Below are positions 17,021-25,944 of a stretch of DNA of 42,858 nt, in pieces. The stretch is taken from the NCBI RefSeq assembly GCF_002802985.1, contig NZ_NVPT01000020.1, forward strand, positions 1 to 42,858, written 5' to 3'. The notes under the pieces were generated by a model. That model did no database searches. It was not told the DNA's origin and worked only from the letters and a program-made list of their open reading frames with translations. The DNA comes from Geodermatophilus chilensis (GTDB taxonomy: Bacteria > Actinomycetota > Actinomycetes > Mycobacteriales > Geodermatophilaceae). Each line of letters opens with the position of its first letter. Positions within the stretch are counted from its first letter, which is position 1. Made by a program: the position numbers and the translations under genes.

Positions 17021-18648
17021 CCGCGGTGCACAACGGGGGCTCGGCCGTCGTCGGCGCCCTCGTCTCCGAGGGGGTCGACGTCGTCTTCGGCATCCCCGGC
17101 ACCCACAGCCTCGAGCTGTACCGAGCGCTGGCCTGCAGCACCCTGCGCCACGTCACCACGCGGTCCGAGCAGGGCGCCGGGTACGCCGCCGACGGGTACG
17201 CCCGCGCCACGGGCCGGCCGGGCGTCTGCTTCGTCACCAGCGGGCCCGCGGTCAACAACGTCGCCGCCCCGGTGGGCACCGCCCACGCGGACTCCGTACC
17301 GCTGCTCGTGGTGGCTCCCGGCCCCCCGCGCGGGCTCGAGGGCGCCGACGTCGGTGAGCTGCACGAGATGCGGGACCAGCGAGGACACATGGCCGCGGTG
17401 GCCGAGCGCGCGGTGCGGGTCTCCTGTCCCGGAGAGGCGGTCGCCGCCGTCCACGAGTCCTTCGCGCACTGGCGCACCCACCGGCAGCGCCCGCACTTCC
17501 TCGAGGTCCCACTCGACGTCCTCAGCGAGGCCTGGAACGGCGAGGACACCGGACCGCTGACCGCTCCCGTCCACCCCGGCCCCGACGCCGACGACCTCGT
17601 CCTCGCCACCCGTCGGCTGGCCGGGGCCGAACGCCCCGCCCTGCTGCTCGGCCGTGGCGCGGTCGCCGCCGCCGAGGCCGTCCGTGCGCTCGCCGAGCTG
17701 CTGCAGGCGCCGGTGGTCACGACCGTGAACGGCAAGGGCGTGCTGTCCGAGACGCACCCCCTCTCGGTGGGGGCTTCGGTGCGGCTGGAGCCCGCGCAGC
17801 GCCTGTTGACCGCCGCCGATGTGGTGCTCGTCGTCGGCACGGCCCTGTCCGACGCCGAGCTGTGGGGCTGGGAGCCGGATCTGCCCGGCACGGTCATCCG
17901 GGTGGACGTCGAGGCCGGTCAACTGCGGAAGCGGCTGACCCCCACCATCGGCCTGCACGGTGACGCGGCGACCGTCCTCCGCCGCCTGACCCGATTGCTG
18001 GTCGCCGATCCCGCGGTCGTCGCCCGCCCCCGGTCGGACGGCCCCGCGCGGGCCCAGCGGACCCGGCAGGACTGCGCGGCGGCTGCCGCGCCCGACGCGG
18101 GACCCTGGGCCGAGCTCAACCGCGCGCTGGCCGCCGCCGTCCCGCCGGGGACGATCGTGGCCGGGGACAGCTCCCAGGTGACCTACTACGGAACGGCACA
18201 CTTCTGGCCCGTGCCCGAGCCGGCGCGGCTGCTGTACCCCACCGTCTACGCGACCCTCGGCTACGGCCTACCCGCGGCCATCGGGGCCAAGATCGGCGAC
18301 CCGGGACGCCCGGTGCTCGCCCTGGTGGGGGACGGCGCGCTGATGTTCTCGCTCGCCGAGCTGGCCACGGCGGTCGAGCAACGCCTGCCCCTGCCCGTCG
18401 TCGTCGTCAACGACCACGGCTACACCGAGATCCGGGACGGCATGTACCGGGCCGGCATCCCCCCGCTCGCGGTCGACCTGCACACCCCCGACTTCGCCGC
18501 GGTCGGCCGCGCCATGGGGGCGCGGGGCGTACAGGTCCGCTCGGTGGAGGACGCCGTCTCCGCCGTCCTGCAGGCTCTCAACGCCGACGGGCCGTCGGTG
18601 GTCGAGATCGACGCCGGTGCACTGGCCGCCGCGACCGGAGGGCCCTGA
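17017..18648 (+). CDS. ThDP-dependent decarboxylase/synthase, AruI-like
   Basis: This 543-residue thiamine-diphosphate enzyme has the three-domain acetolactate-synthase fold. The catalytic Glu is in [19 protein letters not shown] (about residue 50), and the Pyr domain has [14 protein letters not shown]. The ThDP/Mg motif is [17 protein letters not shown], ending in VVVVNDHGY (about 448-470). Pseudomonas AruI, a 2-ketoarginine decarboxylase of the arginine transaminase route, belongs to this group and has similar length. Coupling to a ureohydrolase and a basic/polar amino-acid transporter makes that role attractive. A generic acetolactate-synthase-like enzyme cannot be excluded. The ATG at 17017 overlaps the upstream stop. 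Confidence 0.75.
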   Translation: MTAVHNGGSAVVGALVSEGVDVVFGIPGTHSLELYRALACSTLRHVTTRSEQGAGYAADGYARATGRPGVCFVTSGPAVNNVAAPVGTAHADSVPLLVVAPGPPRGLEGADVGELHEMRDQRGHMAAVAERAVRVSCPGEAVAAVHESFAHWRTHRQRPHFLEVPLDVLSEAWNGEDTGPLTAPVHPGPDADDLVLATRRLAGAERPALLLGRGAVAAAEAVRALAELLQAPVVTTVNGKGVLSETHPLSVGASVRLEPAQRLLTAADVVLVVGTALSDAELWGWEPDLPGTVIRVDVEAGQLRKRLTPTIGLHGDAATVLRRLTRLLVADPAVVARPRSDGPARAQRTRQDCAAAAAPDAGPWAELNRALAAAVPPGTIVAGDSSQVTYYGTAHFWPVPEPARLLYPTVYATLGYGLPAAIGAKIGDPGRPVLALVGDGALMFSLAELATAVEQRLPLPVVVVNDHGYTEIRDGMYRAGIPPLAVDLHTPDFAAVGRAMGARGVQVRSVEDAVSAVLQALNADGPSVVEIDAGALAAATGGP

Positions 18649-18789
18649 TGCCCTACCGACTGCGGCCCCGGGGCCACGACCCGGTCACGGTCCGGTCGCG
18701 ATCCACCGTGGCGCCTGCCCTTCCCGGCGGGGAGTCCACACCATCTGCCACCAGAGCACACCCCCAGTCCACCCACCCGAGGAGATCCG

Positions 18790-19755
18790 ATGTCCGCTCG
18801 CCGCTCGTCCCTGACGTCCCGCCCGTTCCCCGGCGCCGCCCTGGTACTGGCCGTCGCGGCGTTCACGGCCGCCTGTGGCGGCGGGTCCAACAGCGGGGGT
18901 GAGGAGGGCGCGGCGGCCGGGTCCACGGCGGGGTCCACGGCCGGCGGGGAGGCCGTGGCGGAGGTGGAGGCCGACCCGGAGCTCAACGCCATGCTCCCGG
19001 CCGACATCAGCGACGCCGGCACGCTCGAGGTCGGCACCGAAGCCCTCTACCCGCCCTACGAGTACCTGGATGAGGACGGCCAGACGATCATCGGGCTCGA
19101 CCCGGACCTCCTGGACGCGATCACCAGCCGTCTGGGTGTCGAGTACACGCTCACCAACACCGCGTTCGACGGGCTGCTGCCGGCGTTGGACGGCGACCGG
19201 TTCGACGTGGTCGCCGCCGCCGTGACCGACACGACTGCCCGGCAGCAGAACTACGACTTCGTGGACTACTTCCTGGCCGGCCAGGCGATCGTCGTCGCCG
19301 CGGGCAACCCGGAGGGCATCGCGGGTGTCGAGGACCTCTGCGGCCAGCCGGTCTCCGTGCTGATCTCCTCGGCGCAGGAGGAGCTGCTCAACCGGTTCAA
19401 CCAGGAGGAGTGTGCCGCCGACCCGATCGAGATCACGGCCCTTCCGACCGACCAGGACGCCCTGCTCCAGGTGCAGAGCGGGCGGGCGGTGGCCAGCTTC
19501 ACCCAGGAGCCGGTCGGCCGCTACAACGCCGCGCAGATCGCCGGCGGCAACGCCTTCGAGGTGGCCAACACCGCGCCCCTCTTCCCGAGCCCGCTCGGCT
19601 ACGTCTTCGACAAGGAAGACACCCAACTGCGCAACGCCTGGCAGGCCGCGCTGCAGTCCCTGATCGAGGACGGGACCTACACCGAGATCCTGGAGTCCCA
19701 CGGGTTGGAGTCCGGCGCGGTCGACGAGGCCACGATCAACGCCGGCACGCAGTGA
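18790..19755 (+). CDS. Amino-acid ABC transporter substrate-binding lipoprotein
   Basis: This is a 321-residue secreted lipoprotein of SBP family 3. The signal peptide is followed by the lipobox FTAAC with Cys at about residue 29, then a Gly/Ala/Ser-rich linker. The ligand-binding fold starts [20 protein letters not shown], with [15 protein letters not shown] and [16 protein letters not shown]. It should capture the substrate outside the membrane for the permease and ATPase that follow. GAGGAG lies 5 nt before the ATG. A 141-bp gap separates it from the ThDP gene, and a promoter or processing site there is possible. The substrate is inferred to be arginine or a guanidino acid from the operon. 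Confidence 0.88.
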   Translation: MSARRSSLTSRPFPGAALVLAVAAFTAACGGGSNSGGEEGAAAGSTAGSTAGGEAVAEVEADPELNAMLPADISDAGTLEVGTEALYPPYEYLDEDGQTIIGLDPDLLDAITSRLGVEYTLTNTAFDGLLPALDGDRFDVVAAAVTDTTARQQNYDFVDYFLAGQAIVVAAGNPEGIAGVEDLCGQPVSVLISSAQEELLNRFNQEECAADPIEITALPTDQDALLQVQSGRAVASFTQEPVGRYNAAQIAGGNAFEVANTAPLFPSPLGYVFDKEDTQLRNAWQAALQSLIEDGTYTEILESHGLESGAVDEATINAGTQ

Positions 19756-20723
19756 CCGCGGCCACGCCGTCGCGCACCCCGACGGCCGCCACGGGACCGG
19801 GCGCACTGAAGGCCGTCCCGGTCCGCCACTACGGGCAGTGGGTGGCCGGCGCGGTGTGCGTGGCGCTCCTGGCCCTACTGGTCCGCGCCGTGGCGACGAA
19901 CGAGACGATCCAGTGGGACGTCATCGGGTCCCGGATCTTCTTCGACGCGATCCTCGACGGCCTGGTCACCACGATCTGGCTGACCGTGGCCAGCATGGTC
20001 CTGGGCGTCGTCGGTGGCGTGGTCGTCGCCGTCATGCGGCTGTCGGACAACCTGCTGCTCAGGAGCATCAGCGGCGCCTTCGTGTGGCTGTTCCGCGGCA
20101 CCCCGGTGCTGGTGCAGATCCTCATCTGGTTCAACCTGGCGCTGTTCTTCCCGCAGCTCGGGTTCGGCAGCCTCAGCGTCTCGACCAACGACCTCATCAC
20201 CCCGTTCACGGCCGCGCTGCTGGCGCTGGCCCTCAACGAGGCGGCGTACATGTCCGAGATCGTCCGCGGCGGCATCCTCGCCGTGGACAGTGGCCAGCGG
20301 GAGGCCGCCGAGGCACTCGGGATGACCGGTGGCCTGGTACTGCGGCGGATCGTCCTGCCCCAGGCGATGAAGGTGATCATCCCGCCGACGGGCAACGAGC
20401 TGGTGACGCTGCTGAAGACGACCTCGCTCGTCGCGGTCATCGGTGCCGGCGACCTGCTCACCCAGGCCCAGGCCGTGGGCGCCACCGACTTCACCCGCCT
20501 GGAGATGCTGATCGTCGCCAGCATCTGGTATTTGGTCCTGACGACGATCGCCAGTGCCGGGCAGGCGCTGCTCGAGCGCCGCTTCCTGCGGGGCAGTGCG
20601 CACGCCAAGGGCCGGTCGTCGGTCCTCCGGCGGATCGCCACGGACCTGCGGCCGGGCCGCAACCACGACGCCGGCGCGATCGCGGCGCCGGTGCCGCCGT
20701 CCGAGGAGAGGGGGGCACGCTGA
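19752..20723 (+). CDS. Amino-acid ABC transporter permease (HisM/GlnP type)
   Basis: This 323-residue inner-membrane permease has an N-terminal TM at about 33-52, followed by the HEQRO-type domain. Visible features are [57 protein letters not shown] and the EAA loop [22 protein letters not shown], which docks the ATPase. A Pro/Arg-rich cytoplasmic tail of about 50 residues is longer than usual. The GTG at 19752 overlaps the SBP stop (GTGA), and the stop overlaps the ATPase ATG (TGATG). The three transporter genes are therefore translationally coupled. As only one permease gene is present, a homodimer is expected. Confidence 0.9.
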   Translation: MTAATPSRTPTAATGPGALKAVPVRHYGQWVAGAVCVALLALLVRAVATNETIQWDVIGSRIFFDAILDGLVTTIWLTVASMVLGVVGGVVVAVMRLSDNLLLRSISGAFVWLFRGTPVLVQILIWFNLALFFPQLGFGSLSVSTNDLITPFTAALLALALNEAAYMSEIVRGGILAVDSGQREAAEALGMTGGLVLRRIVLPQAMKVIIPPTGNELVTLLKTTSLVAVIGAGDLLTQAQAVGATDFTRLEMLIVASIWYLVLTTIASAGQALLERRFLRGSAHAKGRSSVLRRIATDLRPGRNHDAGAIAAPVPPSEERGAR

Positions 20724-21529
20724 TGACGACCGGTTTGACTGCGGAGGCCGCCACGGGGTCGGGAGACGAGCGCCTCATGGTGGAGGCGCTCGGCATCCAC
20801 AAGTCCTACGGGTCCCTGGAGGTCCTCAAGGGGGTCGACCTGCGGGTACGTCCCGGCGAGGTCACCTGCCTGCTCGGCCCCTCGGGGTCGGGCAAGTCCA
20901 CCCTGCTGCGCTGTCTGAACCACCTCGAACGGGTCGACGCCGGGACCGTCCGGATCGACGGGGACCTCGTCGGTTACCGGGTGAAGGGCGAAAAGGTGTA
21001 CGAGCTCCCCAAGCACGAGGTGGCCCACCAGCGCCGGGGGGTGGGCATGGTGTTCCAGCGCTTCAACCTGTTCCCCCACATGACGGTGTTGCAGAACGTC
21101 ATCGAGGCGCCCACCCGGGTCCTGCGCCAGCCCAAGGCCGAGGCCCGGGAGCGCGCGCGGGAGCTGCTGGCCCAGGTCGGTCTGGCCGACAAGGCCTCCG
21201 CCTACCCGCTCCAGCTGTCCGGGGGGCAGCAGCAGCGGGTCGCGATCGCCCGCGCCCTCGCGATGCAGCCCAAGCTGATGCTCTTCGACGAGCCGACCTC
21301 GGCCCTGGACCCGGAGCTGGTCGGGGAGGTGCTCGACGTCATGCGCCGCCTGGCCGCCGGCGGGATGACGATGGTCGTGGTGACGCACGAGATCGGCTTC
21401 GCCCGCGAGGTCGGCGACACGGTCGTCTTCATGGACGGCGGGGTCGTCGTCGAGGAGGGCACGCCCGCCGACGTCCTGGGCCGGCCACAGCATGAGCGCA
21501 CCCGCTCGTTCCTCAGCAAGGTGCTGTGA
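20723..21529 (+). CDS. Amino-acid ABC transporter ATP-binding protein
   Basis: This 268-residue ATPase of the GlnQ/HisP type has Walker [10 protein letters not shown] (about 54), the Q-loop [16 protein letters not shown], signature [15 protein letters not shown] (about 159), Walker [15 protein letters not shown] and the H-loop VTHEIGFA. An insertion [12 protein letters not shown] after strand 3 is common in this subfamily. It energises uptake with the preceding permease and lipoprotein. It is the last gene of the operon. A strong hairpin lies just after the stop. Confidence 0.93.
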   Translation: MTTGLTAEAATGSGDERLMVEALGIHKSYGSLEVLKGVDLRVRPGEVTCLLGPSGSGKSTLLRCLNHLERVDAGTVRIDGDLVGYRVKGEKVYELPKHEVAHQRRGVGMVFQRFNLFPHMTVLQNVIEAPTRVLRQPKAEARERARELLAQVGLADKASAYPLQLSGGQQQRVAIARALAMQPKLMLFDEPTSALDPELVGEVLDVMRRLAAGGMTMVVVTHEIGFAREVGDTVVFMDGGVVVEEGTPADVLGRPQHERTRSFLSKVL

Positions 21530-21534
21530 CGGCT

Positions 21535-21568
21535 CCGCCCGCCTGCCGGTGCACCGCCGGGCGGGCGG
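21535..21568. terminator. Hairpin terminator between convergent genes
   Basis: CCGCCCGCC (21535-21543) pairs with GGCGGGCGG (21560-21568). The loop contains the inner palindrome CGGTGCACCG. It lies 5 bp after the ABC ATPase stop and just before the stop of the convergent kinase gene. Confidence 0.6.
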
Positions 21569-21570
21569 GG

Positions 21571-22650
21571 TCAGGCGCGGGTCAGCCGGTGGACCTCGGC
21601 GGCCACGGCGTCCCGGTCGGCGGCCAACAGCGCCTGAAGGGCCGGCACCGACCGCGCGGAGCGGGCGGCCGCGTAAGCGGCCCGCGTCCCGGACGAGCGG
21701 GCGGCCCACACCGTGGCGTTGACCGCCAGCCGGGTCCGGGCCAGCGGCAGGACGACCTGCGCCTCCGCCTCGCTCAGGGACGCCTCCCTCCCCCAGCCCG
21801 CCACCACGTCGAGCAGCCCCTGCAGCGGATCGCCGGTGAGCCGGGCCGCGTAGCCCGCTGCCACCGCCAGCTCCGCCACCCGCAGCCCGTCCAGCATGTC
21901 GCCGAAGTCCAGGACACCGGTCACCCGAGGGCGTCCGTCGACCTGCCCGACGAGGAGGTTGGCGTCGTGGAGGTCCTGGTGCACGACGGTGCGCGGCAGC
22001 TCGGCCAGCTGCGGCGCCACGTCGGCGGCGAACCCCTCGGCGGCCGCGACGGCGAGGTCGCGGGTGGCCGGGTCGGGGACGTCCGGCAGCGCCTCCAGGA
22101 TCGTGCGCTGCCCGCGCGAGGCCTCCCACACGTGGGTCAGGCCGGGGGGCGGCGGAGGCGCCGCGGCGAGCGCTGCGGACAGGCGGGCGGCGGTGGTGCC
22201 GATCTCGTGCAGCAGGGTCCGGTCGACCTCGGCGGCGTGCAGCGGGAGGCCGGTCAGCCACTCCTCGACGACCACCAGGACGGGGGTCCCCCCGACATGG
22301 GTCACGGAGACGGCCGACCCGCTGCGGTCGGTGAGGATGCCGGGGACAGGCTGCCCCTGTCCGGCCAGCCGGGCCATCACGGCCGTGCGCCACTCGACCG
22401 CCGCGCGCTGCTCCCCCTCGTCACGGCTGACCTTGACCGCGAAGCCGCGGCCGGCGTCGTCCTCCAGCCGGCAGATGGTGGCCAGCTCACCCTCGACGCG
22501 CTCGATCCGCTGCGGCCGCAGGCCGTACCGCTCCCGGACGAGGCCCCGCACCTGCTCGACGGGGAGGTCGAGGACGCGCCCGGCCGCCGGCTCCGGGCAG
22601 GGCTCACCCGCGACCGCGCCCACGGGCCCCCCGCCGGTCGAGCCTGACAC
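21571..22650 (-). CDS. APH-fold phosphotransferase (hydroxylysine-kinase-like)
   Basis: This 359-residue kinase-fold protein has a Lys-containing GFAVKVSRDEGE strand near 75. It also has the Brenner motif VVHQDLHDANLLVG (about 217) and the metal-binding LDFGDMLDG (about 237). It belongs to the aminoglycoside/choline kinase superfamily. Its neighbour across a 56-bp divergent gap is an AGXT2L-like class III PLP enzyme. In animals HYKK and PHYKPL are such a kinase-lyase pair, and fused bacterial versions are known. A small hydroxyamine is therefore a likely substrate, and antibiotic resistance is unlikely. I chose the GTG at 22650. A TTG at 22662 is an alternative, and a CAGGAT 12 nt before the GTG may be the -10. 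Confidence 0.72.
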   Translation of the reverse strand: MSGSTGGGPVGAVAGEPCPEPAAGRVLDLPVEQVRGLVRERYGLRPQRIERVEGELATICRLEDDAGRGFAVKVSRDEGEQRAAVEWRTAVMARLAGQGQPVPGILTDRSGSAVSVTHVGGTPVLVVVEEWLTGLPLHAAEVDRTLLHEIGTTAARLSAALAAAPPPPPGLTHVWEASRGQRTILEALPDVPDPATRDLAVAAAEGFAADVAPQLAELPRTVVHQDLHDANLLVGQVDGRPRVTGVLDFGDMLDGLRVAELAVAAGYAARLTGDPLQGLLDVVAGWGREASLSEAEAQVVLPLARTRLAVNATVWAARSSGTRAAYAAARSARSVPALQALLAADRDAVAAEVHRLTRA

Positions 22651-22706
22651 ACTGTCGATCAACGATCCTGCCCGTCGCGCACGGGAGGGGCAATCCCGGA
22701 GAGCCC

Positions 22707-24053
22707 ATGACGCCGCAGCGCATGCACATGGCCAACAGCTACGACCCCTCTGCCCCCCGGAGCACCCTGCCGCCCTCGGCCGCCGCGCTCCTGGAGCGAC
22801 GGGAGCGCGTGCTGGGCGCTCCCTACCGGCTCTTCTACGAGGAACCACTGGAAGCGGTGCGGGGCGAGGGAACGCTGCTGTTCGACGCCGCGGGGCGCGA
22901 CCACCTCGACGTCTACAACAACGTGCCGGCCGTAGGGCACTCCAACCCGCGGGTGCAGCAGGCGGTGGCCGACCAGCTCGGCCGGCTCAACACGCACACC
23001 CGGTACCTGACCCACGGGGTCGTCGACTACGCCGAGCGCCTGACTGCCCTCTTCCCCCCACACCTGCAGCAGGTCATCTTCTGCTGCAGCGGCAGCGAGG
23101 CAGTCGACCTGGCCCTGCGGATCGCCGAGCACCACACGAAAGCCGACGGCTGGATCGTGACGAGCCACGCCTACCACGGCACGACCCGGGCCGCGGCCGC
23201 TGTCTCACCCAGCCTCGGCCCGAACAACCCGATCCCCCGGCACGTCGTCCTCGTCGACGCCCCCGACCAGCTCAGGGAGGATCCGGCCACGATCGAACAG
23301 GCCTTCGCCGCCCGGGTCGCCGAGGGCATCGAGACCCTGCGGCAGCGGGGCGCGGCCCTGGCCGGGCTGCTGGTCGACTCCTGCCTGTCCAGCGACGGTC
23401 TCCAGCTGGACCCCGCCGGCTTCCTGCGCTCGGCCGTCGACCTGGTGCACCGAAAGGGAGGCGTCTACGTCGCGGACGAGGTCCAGCCGGGTTACGGCCG
23501 ACTGGGCACCGGGTGGTGGGGGTTCCCCCGCCACGCCGTCGCCCCCGACCTGGTGGTCCTCGGCAAGCCGATGGGCAACGGCCTCCCCATCTCGGCCGTG
23601 GTGGGTCAGCCGTCCCTGTTCGACCGCTTCGGCCGCGACGTGCGCTACTTCAACACGTTCGCCGGGAACCCGGTGAGCATCGCGGCAGCCACCGCCGTGC
23701 TGGACGAGATCGAGACCCGGGACCTGATCCCGCACACGGCCCGGGTCGGCCGGTACCTCCTCGACGAGCTGCGGCGGCTCACGGTGGACCACGAGCGGAT
23801 CGGCGAGGTCCGAGGAGCCGGCCTCTTCCTCGCCGTCGAGCTGGTGCGGGACCGGACCGGCCGCACACCGGACGCCGGAGCAGCCGCCTTCCTGGTCAAC
23901 GAACTGCGCCGGCGACGGGTCCTGATCAGCGCATCCGGTCGGCACGGCAACGTGCTCAAGATCAGGCCGCCGCTGGTCTTCGACAATCCGCATGCCGAGC
24001 GCTTCCTGACGGAGTTCAGCGCGGCGCTCTCCATGCTGGAGACGCCGGGCTGA
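22707..24053 (+). CDS. Class III PLP enzyme, AGXT2L-like (amine phospho-lyase or aminotransferase)
   Basis: This 448-residue fold-type I PLP enzyme begins with a segment typical of AGXT2L-type phospho-lyases: PYRLFYEEPLEAVRGEG, then YNNVPAVGHSNPRV and LNTHTRYLTHGVVDYAERL. PLP contacts include CSGSEAVDLALRIA, SHAYHGTT, VADEVQPGYGRLG and the Schiff-base Lys in VLGKPMGNGLP (about residue 289). Members of this branch remove phosphate and ammonia from phosphoethanolamine or phosphohydroxylysine rather than transaminate. The divergent kinase gene would supply such a phospho-amine. An ordinary omega-transaminase for 4-guanidinobutyrate/GABA metabolism is the alternative, given the nearby ureohydrolase operon. 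GGAG precedes the ATG at 22707. ATGs at 22722 and 22728 are possible. Confidence 0.8.
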   Translation: MTPQRMHMANSYDPSAPRSTLPPSAAALLERRERVLGAPYRLFYEEPLEAVRGEGTLLFDAAGRDHLDVYNNVPAVGHSNPRVQQAVADQLGRLNTHTRYLTHGVVDYAERLTALFPPHLQQVIFCCSGSEAVDLALRIAEHHTKADGWIVTSHAYHGTTRAAAAVSPSLGPNNPIPRHVVLVDAPDQLREDPATIEQAFAARVAEGIETLRQRGAALAGLLVDSCLSSDGLQLDPAGFLRSAVDLVHRKGGVYVADEVQPGYGRLGTGWWGFPRHAVAPDLVVLGKPMGNGLPISAVVGQPSLFDRFGRDVRYFNTFAGNPVSIAAATAVLDEIETRDLIPHTARVGRYLLDELRRLTVDHERIGEVRGAGLFLAVELVRDRTGRTPDAGAAAFLVNELRRRRVLISASGRHGNVLKIRPPLVFDNPHAERFLTEFSAALSMLETPG

Positions 24054-24054
24054 T

Positions 24055-24069
24055 CCCGCGCCGCGCGGG
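24055..24069. terminator. Short hairpin between convergent stops
   Basis: CCCGCG and CGCGGG flank a 3-nt loop and fill the 18-bp gap between the PLP enzyme and the RNase H-phosphatase gene. It could end transcription in both directions. Confidence 0.45.
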
Positions 24070-24071
24070 GC

Positions 24072-25166
24072 TCACCTCAGGTGGCCGGTGTCGTTGACCA
24101 GCCGGACGGCGGCGTGCCCGTCGGAGCGCCAGGCGATGGTGCTGAACGACGCCGCCTCGAGGAACACCCGGTGGACGACGTCGTCGGGTACGTCGAGCCC
24201 GGCGGCCAGCAGCAGCTTGATCGGCGTGACGTGGGAGACGACGAGCACCGTCTTCCCGGCGTGCCCGCGCAGGATGCGGGCCCGGGCACGGGCCACCCGC
24301 TCGCTGACGTCGGCGATCGACTCCCCGCCCGGTGCGGCGACGGTGATGTCCCCGGCGAACCGTCGGGCGGCCAGCGGGTGCCGCTGCTTCGCCTCCCCGG
24401 CGGTGAGGCCCTCGAAGTCGCCGAAGTCGAGCTCGACCAGGTCGTCGTCGTACTGCACGGGCAGCCCCAGCTCCGCGCCGACGACCTCGGCGGTCTCCTG
24501 GGTGCGGCGCAGCGGCGAGGCCACGATCACGTCGATGCCGAGCTCGCCGGCCCGTTTCGCCGCCGCCTCGGCCTCGGCGCGGCCGGTGGCCGACAGCGGC
24601 AGGTCGTTGCGGCCGCTGTACCGGCGTTCCGGCGTGTGCTCGGTGCGGCCGTGCCGCAGCAGGTGCGTGACGGTGGTAACGGCGGGCGCGCGCGGGGCCA
24701 CCGGCTGGACGTCGTCCCCCGCGGTGGTGGGCTCCGCGGCGGCGTCGCGGTGCACCGGCCGGCCGTCCATCGCGCTGTTGGCCAGCGCGTCGGCGGCGCC
24801 GTTCTGCGCCCGCGGCACCCAGGTGTAGCGCACGCTGCCCAGCTGCCGGGCGATCTGCTGGGCCTGCAGCGCCAGCTTCTGCATGTCGGGGTGCTTGACC
24901 TTCCAGCGACCCGACATCTGCTCGACGACGAGCTTGGAGTCCATCCGCACCTCGACGTCGGCGGTGGGGTCGAGGTCGAGCGCGGCCTGCAGCCCGGCGA
25001 CCAGGCCGCCGTACTCGGCGACGTTGTTGGTCGCCCGGCCCACCGACTCCGCCCGCTCGGCGAGCACCTTCCCGGTGCGGGCGTCGCGCACCAGGGCGCC
25101 GTAGCCGGCCGGGCCGGGGTTGCCCCGCGACCCGCCGTCGGCCTCCACGACGAAGCGGCGGGTCAC
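24072..25166 (-). CDS. Bifunctional RNase H / histidine phosphatase
   Basis: This 364-residue fusion corresponds to mycobacterial Rv2228c. The N-terminal RNase HI domain (residues 1-140) has EADGGSRGNPGPAGYGA, NNVAEYGGL, RMDSKLVVEQ and GAADALANSA, giving the catalytic D-E-D-D set. A 30-residue Ala/Pro linker leads to a phosphoglycerate-mutase-like acid phosphatase with LLRHGRTEHT and the second catalytic His in VVSHVTPIKLLL. In related proteins the phosphatase half acts on alpha-ribazole phosphate or similar substrates, and I cannot tell the substrate here. AGGAGG lies 6 nt before the GTG at 25166. The gene follows the zinc-ribbon protein gene on the same strand. Confidence 0.92.
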   Translation of the reverse strand: MTRRFVVEADGGSRGNPGPAGYGALVRDARTGKVLAERAESVGRATNNVAEYGGLVAGLQAALDLDPTADVEVRMDSKLVVEQMSGRWKVKHPDMQKLALQAQQIARQLGSVRYTWVPRAQNGAADALANSAMDGRPVHRDAAAEPTTAGDDVQPVAPRAPAVTTVTHLLRHGRTEHTPERRYSGRNDLPLSATGRAEAEAAAKRAGELGIDVIVASPLRRTQETAEVVGAELGLPVQYDDDLVELDFGDFEGLTAGEAKQRHPLAARRFAGDITVAAPGGESIADVSERVARARARILRGHAGKTVLVVSHVTPIKLLLAAGLDVPDDVVHRVFLEAASFSTIAWRSDGHAAVRLVNDTGHLR

Positions 25167-25194
25167 CGGCGGCCCTCCTTCCGCGGGAACGGGG

Positions 25195-25935
25195 TCACAG
25201 GCCGCTCTCCGCCGTGCGCACGAGGACCCGGCCGCAGTTCTCGCACCGCACCACCTCGTGCGGGTCGGCGTTGCGCACGGCGGCCAGCTCACGGCCGTTC
25301 AGCTCGATGCGGCAGCCCTGGCACTGGCGCGCCTTGAGCACCGCCGCGCCGGTACCGCCGGTCTGGGTGCGGATCCGCTCGTAGAGCGCCAGCAGGTCGG
25401 CCGGGATGCGGGCGGCGGCGTCGGCGCGGGCGGCCTCGTGCTGCGCCGTCCCGTCGGCGATGTCGGCCAGGGCGTCGTCGCGCAGCTGCTCGGCGCGCTC
25501 CAACTCGGCCCGCGCCGCCTCGTGCCCCTGCCGGGCCTCGGCGAGGGCGGCCTCGGCGGTCTCCAGCTGCTCCATCAGCTCGAGCTCCTGGTCCTCCAGG
25601 TCCGACTGCCGCCGCGCCAGCGACTGCATCTCGTGCTGCAGGTCGGTCATCTGCTTGGCCGAGACGCTGCCGGAGTCCAGCAGCCCCTGGTCGCGGGCCG
25701 CCCGCGCCCGCACCGTCTCGACGTCGCCCTCGAGCCGCTTGACCTCCCGCTGCAGGTCGCGCGCCTCGGTCTCGGCGCGCACCACGGCGGCGGCCAGCTC
25801 CCGCTCCTTCTCGGCCGCGGACGTGACCGCGGCGTTCTCCGGGAGCGTGCGCCGGCGGTGGGCCAGCTGCCCCAGGGCGATGTCCTCCGCGGCGAGGGCC
25901 AGCAGCTTCTGCTGGTCGAAGTGGTCGGCCTTCAC
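25195..25935 (-). CDS. DUF164 coiled-coil protein with C4 zinc ribbon
   Basis: This 246-residue protein is a homologue of mycobacterial Rv2229c. Residues 5-175 form a long antiparallel coiled coil rich in Glu, Ala, Arg and Gln (for example KRLEGDVETVRARAARDQ). The C-terminus is a zinc ribbon with CQGCRIELN and CENCGRVLV. Proteins of this group are linked to nucleic-acid or secretion-related roles, but no reaction is established. The GTG at 25935 starts the conserved region. It sits directly upstream of the RNase H fusion, a pairing conserved in actinobacteria, and 9 bp after the symporter stop. Confidence 0.88.
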   Translation of the reverse strand: MKADHFDQQKLLALAAEDIALGQLAHRRRTLPENAAVTSAAEKERELAAAVVRAETEARDLQREVKRLEGDVETVRARAARDQGLLDSGSVSAKQMTDLQHEMQSLARRQSDLEDQELELMEQLETAEAALAEARQGHEAARAELERAEQLRDDALADIADGTAQHEAARADAAARIPADLLALYERIRTQTGGTGAAVLKARQCQGCRIELNGRELAAVRNADPHEVVRCENCGRVLVRTAESGL

Positions 25936-25944
25936 CCGCTCAAC

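Noticed and set aside
21571-22650. Aminoglycoside resistance gene
   Set aside because: The fold is shared, but the divergent AGXT2L-like partner and the catabolic neighbourhood point to small-molecule metabolism.
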